This document shows, piece after piece, positions 1-9,113 of a stretch of DNA of 64,000 nt. Each line of letters opens with the position of its first letter. Positions within the stretch are counted from its first letter, which is position 1. The notes below the pieces were generated by a model. The model was given only the letters and a program-made list of their open reading frames with translations, did no database searches and had not been told where the DNA came from. The position numbers and the translations under genes were made by a program. This DNA comes from Candidatus Zhuqueibacterota bacterium (GTDB lineage: Bacteria; Zhuqueibacterota; Zhuqueibacteria; Thermofontimicrobiales; Sulfurfontimicrobiaceae), in NCBI GenBank assembly GCA_016927835.1, contig JAFGMA010000399.1, forward strand, positions 1 to 64,000. Direction: 5' to 3'.

Positions 1-256
1 AAACCGTGTAACTGAAATCGCTTTTTCAAAATATTTTTTCAGGACGATTTTGTTTGTTTTAAGCGATAGTTTAAAAAATGATTGGTCGCCTATCAAATAT
101 TGTTTTTACGCGTCTCAAGCCATTGCGAGATGTGTGAAACTAGAGTAAATGATACTCATGATAATGAAAGTGTGCGGCTTTGAGGATCAGGAGCTTTTAA
201 AGGCAGAATGATAAATTATTGGATTCCGGAGCCATGACCAGGATCGTATCAACTTT

Positions 257-1270
257 TTAGCGATAGCTGCGCTTGAATTTTGATTTTTCGATAGATACTT
301 TCAAGGACACGCGATGCGTATCCCCCAATTCGTCATGACTCATAAAAGCATAATCGATGAGAAGTTGTGGCAAGTACAAACCGGTTCCGGCTGAAAACCT
401 GCCCACATCTGATCCGATGCGCAGGGCAACCGCATTGAACACGCGATATTCTAATCCCAGATGAAAATCCAGACTAATCGGACCAAGATTGGTCTGGGCG
501 GCAGATCGTCGATTTTCGAACCGCGTATCGAAATCCAGCGCCGGCGTGATTTTCGATGACAGGATATTGAGTGCGAAAGGATAGGCAAAACCGATTTTCA
601 ATGTGGGCGATATCAATTCTTTCCGATTCGTATCCCAGGCGAGTAATGTTGTTGTGCCATCCTGTAAGTTGGCGCCAAATCGCAGATTTGCAATGGGATT
701 GAGCAGCACGCCAAAATCAAATCCAATGCCCCAGGCGGAATTTTCACCCACGCTTTTTCGAATTAATTTGATATTCGCGCCATAGGAAAATCTGCCCACC
801 ACCGCTTTCGCGTAAGACAAATAAAATGCATATTCAGCATCACTGACCATTTTCTCAATATAGGGTCGATTCGTTTCACTCAACGGCAGGTCGGCATTTG
901 CCAATGCTGTGATGGGGATGTCATCGACACCGAGTCGGATCATGCTAATCCCGAGGCTGCTAAAGCGTCCGGCGGGCAGCGCAAACGCCGCATAATCGTA
1001 TTTGACGATACCGCTGAAGCGGCTGGCATGCATTAACATCACTTGCGGATATTTTAAACCAATCAGCCCGGCTGGATTCCAATAACCGGCAGTAACATCC
1101 GTGCAAATAGCCACATAAGCGCCTCCCATCCCGAGCCCTCGTGCGCCCACACCGGTACTTATGAATTCCCCGGCATATTTTGCAACCGTCAAATCACCCG
1201 ACATGGATACCGACGAAATGACAACCAGCCACAGCCCAACAGATGCAAGGCAAAAGAATAACCGTTTCAT
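257..1270 (-). CDS. PorV/PorQ (UPF0164)-like outer-membrane barrel protein
   Basis: A 337-residue protein with a hydrophobic N-terminal signal peptide followed at about residues 40-70 by GARGLGMGGAYVAI and WNPAGL, the hallmark of the PorV/PorQ/UPF0164 family of outer-membrane beta-barrels. The rest alternates short aromatic-rich strands, as expected of a barrel. In Bacteroidetes, PorV shuttles type IX cargo at the outer membrane, and PorV-like proteins accompany cargo with C-terminal sorting domains. This window encodes six such cargo proteins, which fits, but no core type IX gene is visible, so the link is inferred. The start ATG has a GGAGA sequence 5 nt upstream. It lies downstream of mutS on the same strand but 343 bp away, so it probably has its own promoter. 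Confidence 0.75.
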   Translation of the reverse strand: MKRLFFCLASVGLWLVVISSVSMSGDLTVAKYAGEFISTGVGARGLGMGGAYVAICTDVTAGYWNPAGLIGLKYPQVMLMHASRFSGIVKYDYAAFALPAGRFSSLGISMIRLGVDDIPITALANADLPLSETNRPYIEKMVSDAEYAFYLSYAKAVVGRFSYGANIKLIRKSVGENSAWGIGFDFGVLLNPIANLRFGANLQDGTTTLLAWDTNRKELISPTLKIGFAYPFALNILSSKITPALDFDTRFENRRSAAQTNLGPISLDFHLGLEYRVFNAVALRIGSDVGRFSAGTGLYLPQLLIDYAFMSHDELGDTHRVSLKVSIEKSKFKRSYR

Positions 1271-1613
1271 GCTGTCTCCAGGTAGAATATTTCAATCCCT
1301 CACATCAAGGAAGCACGGTTTCGAACGGCAGCAATATAATCCTCACGAGGCGAAACCTGCGATGATGTGCTAGAGTAGTACTAAAATATTGAAAAAAGAG
1401 TTCCCGGATTATCAGTTTGTTTAATATGTAAATGTATATTGCTGAGAGGAGAACACTATTCAACGATTCACTACGGGACACGTTTTCAATAAAATCTTTT
1501 ATCATCTCATTCCCCATGTTTTATGCGGAATGCCGCCCGGCGGGAATCTATGAAATGTTATGAAAATGATTTGATTCGGCAGACGCTTCGAACGCTGGAA
1601 ATCAGAAAGGTCT
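1271..1613. other. Intergenic region between mutS and the PorV-like gene
   Basis: This 343-bp spacer holds one copy of a dispersed repeat (1507-1549). A 70-codon minus-strand reading frame at 1305-1517 has no ribosome-binding site and no recognisable domain, so it is not called. No clear promoter or terminator was found. Confidence 0.5.
1507..1549. repeat. Dispersed intergenic repeat, copy 1
   Basis: The segment begins TCATTCCCCATG and ends GGCGGGAATCT, and matches about 38 of 43 positions of 24767-24809. The ATTCCC and GGGAAT ends are inverted, so it can fold into a hairpin. Short ATTCCCG/CGGGAAT-ended elements are common non-coding repeats in bacterial genomes. A third, much weaker resemblance is CCGCATGTTTTAAACG at 19641-19656. 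Confidence 0.6.
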
Positions 1614-4259
1614 CTAATTTTTTCCTGAAGTTTTGATAGCCAGTTGATACAACTCGGACAATTTATTCAACGCTTCAAGCGGAGTCAATTGGTTGATATC
1701 AAGGGCGGCTATTTGAGTTCGCAGCATTTCTTCCTGCCTTGCAAAAAAATCGAGTTGAGAATCCTGGTTTTTGCTCTTCTCCCTGGATTCTGCCGAAAGC
1801 GCTAATTTCGGCATTTTATTCGGGGTCAGTTCGTCCGCTTCGAGGTTACTGAGCACTTCGCGGGCGCGCTGGATGACTTCTCGCGGCAAGCCGGCAAGTT
1901 GGGCGACATGGATGCCATAACTATGATCGCAGCCGCCTTCCTCAATTTTTCTCAGAAAGACAATCTGCTCTCCCCACTCTTTGACTGCAACATTATAATT
2001 TTTCACCCGCGGCATGATTCGCGCCAATTCGGTCAGTTCGTGGTAATGGGTGGCGAAAAGGGTTTTAGCTGCCACATTTTGATAATTATGCAAATATTCG
2101 GCGACCGACCAGGCAATCGACAACCCATCGAAAGTGCTGGTTCCTCTGCCAATTTCATCTAACAGAATCAAGCTTTTTGGCGTGGCATTATTCAGAATAT
2201 TTGCGGTTTCATTCATTTCGGTGAGGAAGGTGCTCTCACCGGCTGCCAGGTTATCCGACGCACCGACCCGCGTGAAAAGCTTATCCACCAGCCCGATTGA
2301 AGCACGTCTGGCTGGAACGTAGCTGCCCATTTGAGCCATTAAAACTATCAAGCCTACCTGGCGAAGATAGGTGGATTTTCCCGCCATATTGGGTCCGGTG
2401 ATAATGAGAATTTGTTCCGCCTCATTATCGGCTTTCAAGTCATTCGGAACAAATCGTTCACCGTGCGGCAGCAATTTTTCGACTACCGGATGCCGACCGT
2501 CGATGATTTCGAGACTGCTATCACCGCTCATTTCCGGGCGGCAGTATCCATTTTCATCCGCCAATTCTGCTAATCCTGTCAGGCTATCCAGCTCCGCCAG
2601 CAAATGCGCATTCTTCTGAATGATCGGCGCCTCCTTTGCCACTGCAAGACGAACCTCATCGAACAATTCATATTCCAGGGCAATGCTTTTTTCTTCGGCG
2701 CCGAGTACCTTCTCCTCGTACTCCTTGAGCTCCGGCGTAATAAAGCGTTCGGCATTGACCAGGGTTTGCTTTCTGATATAATCCTGGGGAATCCTGGAAA
2801 GATGCGGTTTGGTCACTTCAATATAATATCCGAATACTTTGTTATAATTGACTTTCAGGGAAGGAATGCCGGTACGCTCCCGTTCAGATTTTTGCAGCCG
2901 GGCGATCCAGTCCTTGCCCGAGTGCGCGATTTCCCGAAGTTCATCCAGTTTTTGATGATACCCTTTTCGAATGATCCCGCCTTCGGAAAGCGCCAGTGGC
3001 GGTTCATCAACAATTGCCGTTTCAATCCTTTCGACGATTTCCATCTGCGGCTGCATCTCATCCCGGATGGTTGCCAGGATTTTCGCCTCCTTTTCTAAGA
3101 GCAGTTGCTGCAATTCGGGAATTCGCTTCAATGTATTTTTGAGTGCGATGAGATCGCGCGCATTTGCACGCCCGGTGGAAATTTTCGAGAGCAGCCGTTC
3201 GAGATCGCTCACTTTACCCAACTGCTCGCGGATCCGGTTTCGAATATCAACGGCATCGACTAACTCCTGTACCGCATCCAGGCGTTCATTTATCGGCTCA
3301 ATCCGGTATAATGGTCTGAGCATCCAGTTAACGAGCATTCTGCCGCCCATGGCAGTCTTGGTGCGATCCATCATATAGATCAGGGTATTATGGGGATCCG
3401 CTCCTGCCATCAACGGCGAAATGAGTTCGAGGTTCCGCCGCGTGCTGGTATCGACAAGCATAAAATCCGAACCGGAAAACCGGCTGAGCCGGCTGATGTG
3501 GTTGAGTTCATTTTTTTTGCTTTCTTTCAAATAATGCAGCAACGCACCGGCTGCTGAAATACCTGCATCCAGATCTTCACAGCCAAATCCTTTCAACGAC
3601 AACGTTCGAAAATGTTCAATTAATATTTCATACGCATAGTCGCGTGAGAAAATCCACGATTCCCTTTTGGTCAGGGTGATTTGGTTTGATCGCGATAGTT
3701 TGCCCAGGATAAATTCGGCTTGTTCATCAGGGAGCAGCAGTTCCGATGGATTGAAAGATTGAACTTGCTCATCGAGTTGGTCGCGCATGAATTCGGCGGC
3801 TAAAAATTCCCCGGTGGAAATGTCGGCAACAGCGAATCCGCAAATATCCTGTTTGATAAATATAGAAACCAGGTAATTGTTGCGTTTGGTGTCCAATAGT
3901 TCATCGGAGAGGGCGGTTCCGGGCGTGACAACTTCGAGAACATCTCGTTTGACAATTGTCTTGGCTTTTTTCGGATCCTCAACTTGCTCGCAGATTGCCA
4001 CCCGAAAACCGGCTTTGATCATTTTCGTCAAATAATGATCCAGCGCGTGATGGGGAAAGCCAGCCAGCGGCACGTCGGCTGCCTTGCCATGCGATCGCGA
4101 TGTCAATGTGATGCCCAGTGTTTCCGCCCCGATTTTCGCATCCTCATAAAACATCTCGTAAAAATCGCCCATGCGAAAAAACAGGATCGCATCTTTATAT
4201 TTCGCTTTGATGCCTAAATATTGCTCCATCAACGGAGTTTTATGAGAAGGTTTCACCAT
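1614..4259 (-). CDS. mutS: DNA mismatch repair ATPase MutS
   Basis: An 881-residue, full-length MutS, which binds mismatched or looped DNA and recruits MutL. The N-terminal mismatch-recognition domain carries GDFYEMF near residues 31-38, including the conserved Phe-x-Glu that stacks on the mispaired base. The connector, lever and clamp domains follow. The C-terminal ABC-type ATPase has Walker A GPNMAGKST at about 622-630 and Walker B LILLDEIGRGTS at about 697-708, then the composite-site region and a short helical tail. I chose the ATG at 4259 over an in-frame TTG two codons upstream; neither has a strong ribosome-binding site. No mutL lies next to it in this window. Confidence 0.97.
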   Translation of the reverse strand: MVKPSHKTPLMEQYLGIKAKYKDAILFFRMGDFYEMFYEDAKIGAETLGITLTSRSHGKAADVPLAGFPHHALDHYLTKMIKAGFRVAICEQVEDPKKAKTIVKRDVLEVVTPGTALSDELLDTKRNNYLVSIFIKQDICGFAVADISTGEFLAAEFMRDQLDEQVQSFNPSELLLPDEQAEFILGKLSRSNQITLTKRESWIFSRDYAYEILIEHFRTLSLKGFGCEDLDAGISAAGALLHYLKESKKNELNHISRLSRFSGSDFMLVDTSTRRNLELISPLMAGADPHNTLIYMMDRTKTAMGGRMLVNWMLRPLYRIEPINERLDAVQELVDAVDIRNRIREQLGKVSDLERLLSKISTGRANARDLIALKNTLKRIPELQQLLLEKEAKILATIRDEMQPQMEIVERIETAIVDEPPLALSEGGIIRKGYHQKLDELREIAHSGKDWIARLQKSERERTGIPSLKVNYNKVFGYYIEVTKPHLSRIPQDYIRKQTLVNAERFITPELKEYEEKVLGAEEKSIALEYELFDEVRLAVAKEAPIIQKNAHLLAELDSLTGLAELADENGYCRPEMSGDSSLEIIDGRHPVVEKLLPHGERFVPNDLKADNEAEQILIITGPNMAGKSTYLRQVGLIVLMAQMGSYVPARRASIGLVDKLFTRVGASDNLAAGESTFLTEMNETANILNNATPKSLILLDEIGRGTSTFDGLSIAWSVAEYLHNYQNVAAKTLFATHYHELTELARIMPRVKNYNVAVKEWGEQIVFLRKIEEGGCDHSYGIHVAQLAGLPREVIQRAREVLSNLEADELTPNKMPKLALSAESREKSKNQDSQLDFFARQEEMLRTQIAALDINQLTPLEALNKLSELYQLAIKTSGKN

Positions 4260-4521
4260 TTGCAATATAAATTATGGGTTAATTAAAGTTTTGAAGTGCA
4301 ATAAGTGAATGCATTGCACGATAGGCATGGATTACATATACTGATATTGGATTGTTTTGTAATACACATCAATCGGTTTGCATTTCCGGAAATATCTTTT
4401 TAGCTATGTATAAAGGATTAAATATTAATATGTTACTGTATATTAAAAAAATTCCTCCTGAATGACAAAGCAGTTATATTTTTTATCCCAAACGAGTAAA
4501 TTGGGCGAATAAGTATGAAAG

Positions 4522-5379
4522 CTAATCCCCCCAATTGAGTTTGGTTCGTAAAACATCGTAAAAGCTTTTGCCGAAGCATTTAACCCACTTAAGTGAGTAC
4601 TCGGCTTTGCGAATCGTTACCTCGTCGCCAGGCGCCAACGGGCGGCTGAATTGCCCGTCGGAACTGAGCATAATGGTTGAAGCTTTCGAACAAGCCGCCA
4701 CCTTGACCTCTCGTTCATCGGAAATAACAACGGGTCGGGCGCCCAGCGAATGGGGACAGATGGGATTGATAATCATCGCTTTTACAGCGTTTTCGAGGAT
4801 TGGTCCGCCGGCAGATAACGAATAGGCTGTGGAGCCCGTCGGACTGGATATGATGACCCCGTCGCAGCGGTAGCGATTCAGATACTCCTCATCGATAAAG
4901 ACATCAAGTTGTATGAGCCCGGAATAATAGCCCTTTTCGACGACGATATCGTTCAGCGCATAGACTTTTTGATATCCTTTCCCGGATTTTATGCTGGCTT
5001 GCAGCACACTCCGTTCGATAATGCCATAATTATCATTCAGAATTTCTTCAATGCGCTGGAATAGCTCTTCCGGGGAAATCTCTGCCAGGAATCCGAGTCG
5101 CCCGAGATTGACGCCAAGGATAGGTATGCCAGATTTTCCGATGGAACGGGCAGTTCCCAGGATGGTACCGTCACCCCCGAACGCGATGATGATCTGGGCA
5201 GTTTGTGCAACTTTTTCGATGCTCATCCACCGAATGGCTGAATCATTTAATTCCAGATACTTGTATAGGTCATCGGCGAGAATAAAAGGTATTTGGTTTG
5301 CCTGAAGCCAGTCCATAAGCTGAGGTACTAGTTGACGAACCCGTTCTTTCTGTGTATTTCCGAGGATCCCAAAAATCAT
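4522..5379 (-). CDS. nadK: NAD kinase (ATP-NAD kinase)
   Basis: A 285-residue cytosolic enzyme that phosphorylates NAD to NADP. It carries the family motif GGDGT at residues 68-72 in an AFGGDGTILGTAR context, then LGVNLGRLGFLAEI at about 94-107, and the NAD-binding segment DGVIISSPTGSTAYSLSAGG at about 174-193. Length is normal for the family. It is the last gene of the xseA-xseB-dxs-nadK series on the minus strand, an arrangement of these housekeeping genes seen in many bacteria. The 203-bp spacer from dxs contains two AGGAGG sequences (see findings), so it may also be expressed separately. Confidence 0.95.
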   Translation of the reverse strand: MIFGILGNTQKERVRQLVPQLMDWLQANQIPFILADDLYKYLELNDSAIRWMSIEKVAQTAQIIIAFGGDGTILGTARSIGKSGIPILGVNLGRLGFLAEISPEELFQRIEEILNDNYGIIERSVLQASIKSGKGYQKVYALNDIVVEKGYYSGLIQLDVFIDEEYLNRYRCDGVIISSPTGSTAYSLSAGGPILENAVKAMIINPICPHSLGARPVVISDEREVKVAACSKASTIMLSSDGQFSRPLAPGDEVTIRKAEYSLKWVKCFGKSFYDVLRTKLNWGD

Positions 5380-5582
5380 ATCAGGTTAATCAAAATGAAA
5401 TATTGGTCAGGATTACTGGAACCGGTTTTCAGTATCAGCGTGCACTCACCTCCTGTATTCCAATATGATGCAACTTAGCCTCCTGACTCATAACACAAAT
5501 TACCGATAAGACAACCGTGGAATTAACCTTTAATACTTATAATTTTCAGTCTTGTTTGCCGAAACAATCATCGCCTTCCGAT

Positions 5583-7538
5583 TCAACGCATCGTATCGGC
5601 GGTCAATTCAAGATTCTCATAGACATATTCTTTATTCGATGAAAGATTCTTTCCATTTCGGTTCGTTTGATAAAATTTGAGGATTGCGTCAAAAATGCCA
5701 TCTTCATCCAGGTTGAGTTCGTGATAAAGTATATCGCGCTCGCCGTGCTCGATGAATTTGTCGGGGAGACCGAGACGCAGGAAGGCTAACTTCCTGTTTT
5801 GTTTATCTGCAAAAAATTCAACGATCCCGCTTCCGAATCCGCCTTTCCGCACATTATCTTCAACCGTAACGATGAATGAAAACTGCTTTCCGATTTTTTC
5901 CAGCAGAGCTTCATCGAGAGGTTTCAGGAACCGCATATTCACCACTTGAGCGGATATACCCTCAGCTTTAAGGCGATTGGCGGCTCTGAGCGAAGGATGC
6001 ACCATATTACCGATGGCTAACACTGCAACATCTTTTCCCTTGCGCAGAATTTCAGCCTTTCCGATAGGCAGCGATTTTGCTGTCTCCGACAGGATCACGC
6101 CTTCTCCCTGTCCCCGTGGATACCGGATCGCAATCGGACCGGCTGTATATCGAGACGCCGTCCACAGCATATTTTTCAATTCATCTTCGTCTTTGGGCGC
6201 CATGGCGACCAGATTCGGGATATGCCGCAAATAGCTCAAATCAAAGGCGCCGTGATGCGTAGGACCATCATCGCCAACCAGTCCGGCGCGATCGAGACAA
6301 AATATGACCGGCAAATTTTGCAGCGCAACATCGTGGATGATTTGATCGTAGGCGCGCTGCAAGAAAGACGAATAAATTGCCACGACGGGGTGGTATCCCT
6401 GGGTGGCTAATCCGGCGGCGAACGTCACAGCATGTTGTTCAGCGATTCCCACATCAAAGGAACGTTCGGGGAAGATTTCCATAAATTTTGCCAGACCTGT
6501 TCCAATGGACATAGCGGCAGTAATGCCGATTATTTTTGGATTTTTTTCGGCAATCTCAACGATGGTATCTGAGAAAATCCGTGTATACGTCGGATTCTCG
6601 GATGTCTTATTCACTTTACCGGTTTGGCGGTCAAATGAACCAAGCCCGTGAAATTTCGACGCATCTTCTTCTGCCAGCTTGTATCCTTTTCCCTTGACAG
6701 TCATAATGTGTAGCAGGATTGGACCGTTCATTTTTTTAATCTCTTTGAAAACACGCACCAATCCAGCCAGATTATGTCCGTCGATGGGTCCGATATATCG
6801 ATAGCCCAGTTGTTCAAAAACCAAACCGGGCACAATGATGGCTTTCACTCCCTTTTCAATTCGACTGACAATTGAACGCAGCCGATCGCCGAATCCGGAT
6901 AATTTGCCGGTTAAATCCCAAACATCGTTTTTTAGCAAATTATACGTCGGATGGGTGATCAAATTGGTGAGGTATTTGGACAGGGCGCCTACATTTTTTG
7001 AAATGGACATTGTATTGTCATTAAGAACCACGATAAGGTTCTTCATTTGCGCCCCGGCATTATTCAAGCCTTCCAGCGCTACGCCGCCGCTTAATGCCCC
7101 GTCGCCAACCACCGCAATAACAGAATAATCTTCTTCATTCAAATCCCGGGCACAAGCGATTCCGAGCGCGGCAGAAATAGCTGTGCTGGCATGACCCACT
7201 CCAAAATGATCGTAGTCGCTCTCATCAATTTTGGGGAATCCACTGAGCCCTTTATATTGTCGAATGGTATGAAATTGCGATTTTCGTCCGGTGAGGATTT
7301 TATGGATATATGCCTGATGCCCCACATCCCAGATAATTTTATCTTTCGGGGCATTGAAAATATAATGCAGAGCCAGTGTCAATTCAACGACACCCAAACT
7401 GGGTGCAAGGTGCCCACCTGTTTTTGATATGGTAGAAATCACGAACTCGCGCAGTTCTTTTGCCAGCGCCGCAAGTTGGGGTATATCAAGATGTTTGAGA
7501 TCGGCTGGGGATTGAATTTTATTGAGTACATCGTACAT
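5583..7538 (-). CDS. dxs: 1-deoxy-D-xylulose-5-phosphate synthase
   Basis: A 651-residue thiamine-diphosphate enzyme that condenses pyruvate and glyceraldehyde 3-phosphate, the first step of the methylerythritol phosphate isoprenoid pathway. Visible motifs are GGHLAPSLGVVELTLALHY near residues 41-59, the thiamine-diphosphate motif GDGALSGG followed by LEGLNNAG around residue 145, and LDRAGLVGDDGPTHHG near residue 415, part of the pyrimidine-binding domain. The C-terminal transketolase domain is complete. Start ATG is preceded by AGGTGA. It follows xseB by 40 bp. The farnesyl diphosphate synthase gene often found between these genes is absent here. Confidence 0.96.
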   Translation of the reverse strand: MYDVLNKIQSPADLKHLDIPQLAALAKELREFVISTISKTGGHLAPSLGVVELTLALHYIFNAPKDKIIWDVGHQAYIHKILTGRKSQFHTIRQYKGLSGFPKIDESDYDHFGVGHASTAISAALGIACARDLNEEDYSVIAVVGDGALSGGVALEGLNNAGAQMKNLIVVLNDNTMSISKNVGALSKYLTNLITHPTYNLLKNDVWDLTGKLSGFGDRLRSIVSRIEKGVKAIIVPGLVFEQLGYRYIGPIDGHNLAGLVRVFKEIKKMNGPILLHIMTVKGKGYKLAEEDASKFHGLGSFDRQTGKVNKTSENPTYTRIFSDTIVEIAEKNPKIIGITAAMSIGTGLAKFMEIFPERSFDVGIAEQHAVTFAAGLATQGYHPVVAIYSSFLQRAYDQIIHDVALQNLPVIFCLDRAGLVGDDGPTHHGAFDLSYLRHIPNLVAMAPKDEDELKNMLWTASRYTAGPIAIRYPRGQGEGVILSETAKSLPIGKAEILRKGKDVAVLAIGNMVHPSLRAANRLKAEGISAQVVNMRFLKPLDEALLEKIGKQFSFIVTVEDNVRKGGFGSGIVEFFADKQNRKLAFLRLGLPDKFIEHGERDILYHELNLDEDGIFDAILKFYQTNRNGKNLSSNKEYVYENLELTADTMR

Positions 7539-7578
7539 AGCGTATCACCTGGTCCTTAATCAAATCATGAGTGCACAA

Positions 7579-7806
7579 TTAATTTTCAAAATCAGCTAAT
7601 TCCAATTGGAATCCGCCATTTTCTTTTTTGATAAGCGTTTTCAACTGGTTTTCAGCCTGATTGAGTCTGTCGCCACATTTTTGGGATAGCTCCAGCCCTT
7701 CCTGAAATATCTGAAGCGATTCATCGAGCGACAATTCGCCATTATCCAATTGATTTACGATATTCTCCAGTCGTTTCATCGCATTTTCAAAATCAAATTT
7801 CGGCAT
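7579..7806 (-). CDS. xseB: Exodeoxyribonuclease VII small subunit
   Basis: A 75-residue protein of the usual XseB length and pattern: FENAMKRLENIVNQLDNGELSLDESLQIFQEG, with FE near the N-terminus and the conserved LE-IV--L--GELSL-ES---F--G two-helix signature. (The pattern spans residues 5-37.) It assembles with XseA as a multi-subunit nuclease that cuts single-stranded DNA into oligonucleotides. A good AGGAG ribosome-binding site lies about 7 nt before the ATG. It sits between xseA (59 bp upstream) and dxs (40 bp downstream), so the three are almost certainly co-transcribed. Confidence 0.95.
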   Translation of the reverse strand: MPKFDFENAMKRLENIVNQLDNGELSLDESLQIFQEGLELSQKCGDRLNQAENQLKTLIKKENGGFQLELADFEN

Positions 7807-7865
7807 AACAAGCTCCTGTTTTCAATGAACTTTCTATATTTCTTCCGATGAATTTTCTTTGGCAG

Positions 7866-9101
7866 CTAATTTTCATTTTGAAGTTTCGAAACATCGCCCC
7901 ATGCCTGTCCCCTGGATAGCTTCACGCGAATGATGTCGTGCATATTCAACGAGCCTGAGTCCTTGATAATTTCCTGAGTATCAGCTTTATAGCAAATGCT
8001 GTATCCTCGCTGCAGCACAGCTTGCGGACTCAGCGAATCCAGGCGCCGGGTGAGCGAAGTAAAATATTCTCGCTGTAATTGTATGCGGTGTCGCATAGAC
8101 GTTTCCATTGCACGATTCAATTCATCGAGTCGCTGTCTGAATTGCAGGATCAGGTCAATCGGTCGCCGAAAGCCATACGCCTGCCGGATATAATTCAATT
8201 TTTCACGGTTATTACGGATAGTTTCGAGCATCCTCCGGTACATTCGAAGCGCCAGTTCCTGAATGCGCAGCTTTATTTCACGGCTCTCTGGTACGGCGAT
8301 TTCGGCGGCTGCCGAGGGTGTTGGCGCTCTCAAATCGGCGACAAAATCGCTGATGCTGAAATCAATTTCATGCCCCACGGCAGAAATAATCGGTATCTCA
8401 GACTCGAAAATCGCCCTGGCAACGCTTTCTTCGTTGAATGCCCATAAATCTTCCAGCGATCCGCCGCCGCGCCCGAGGATGATCACATCTACGCCGGCAT
8501 AGGTGTTGAATTCCTGAATGGCTTTTACGATGTCGGGTGCTGCGCCATCACCCTGAACGAGGGTGGGTCGGAGAATGAGTTCGACCGCAGGAAATCGTCT
8601 TTGAATGACATGCACAATATCGCGAATCGCAGCGCCGGTAGGCGAGGTAATGATGCCGATTGAATTCGGGTATTTCGGAATGTCTTTCTTAAATCCGGGA
8701 TCGAAGAGACCTTCTTCATTCAGTCGATTTTTCAATTTTTCAAAAGCCAATTGCAGTTCACCCACACCAGCGGGTTGCATGGATTGCACATCCAGTTGAT
8801 AATTCCCGCGCTTTTCGTAAACCGTGACGCGTCCACGCGCGATCACTTTCATCCCATCTTGTGGCGTGAAAAACAGTTGGGTAGTGCGGTTGCGCCATAT
8901 AACGCAGGCAATTTGAGCAGCGTCATCTTTCAGCGAAAAATAGAAATGACCCGATGAATGCTTTACAAAATTGGAAATCTCGCCCTCGACCCAGTTGATG
9001 GGCAGCGTTGTTTCCAACAGCATTTTAATATTTCGCGTGAGTTCCGAAACAGTTACGGTTTCACTCTCACGTTGTTCGGATTCATATTCGAATTGCAGCA
9101 T
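7866..9101 (-). CDS. xseA: Exodeoxyribonuclease VII large subunit
   Basis: A 411-residue catalytic subunit of exonuclease VII. It has an N-terminal OB-fold for single-stranded DNA (about residues 15-115, with WVEGEISNF and GHFYFSLKD), then the nuclease domain with GIITSPTGAAIRDI around 150, GRGGGSLEDLWAFN around 205-218, and GHEIDFSISDFVADLRAPTP around 242-261. A long helical region follows. Length matches the family. The start lies 12 bp after the stop of the upstream histidine kinase gene, so the two probably share a transcript. No strong ribosome-binding site is visible before the ATG. Confidence 0.96.
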   Translation of the reverse strand: MLQFEYESEQRESETVTVSELTRNIKMLLETTLPINWVEGEISNFVKHSSGHFYFSLKDDAAQIACVIWRNRTTQLFFTPQDGMKVIARGRVTVYEKRGNYQLDVQSMQPAGVGELQLAFEKLKNRLNEEGLFDPGFKKDIPKYPNSIGIITSPTGAAIRDIVHVIQRRFPAVELILRPTLVQGDGAAPDIVKAIQEFNTYAGVDVIILGRGGGSLEDLWAFNEESVARAIFESEIPIISAVGHEIDFSISDFVADLRAPTPSAAAEIAVPESREIKLRIQELALRMYRRMLETIRNNREKLNYIRQAYGFRRPIDLILQFRQRLDELNRAMETSMRHRIQLQREYFTSLTRRLDSLSPQAVLQRGYSICYKADTQEIIKDSGSLNMHDIIRVKLSRGQAWGDVSKLQNEN

Positions 9102-9113
9102 TGGAATTATCTG

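Noticed and set aside
257-1270. A complete type IX secretion locus
   Set aside because: Only a PorV-like barrel and cargo sorting domains are seen; no gldK-N, sprA or porU-type gene is in the window.
1305-1517. 70-codon minus-strand frame upstream of the PorV-like gene
   Set aside because: No ribosome-binding site or recognisable domain, and it lies in a repeat-containing spacer.
2604-3098. 164-codon plus-strand frame opposite mutS
   Set aside because: Shadow of the conserved mutS frame.
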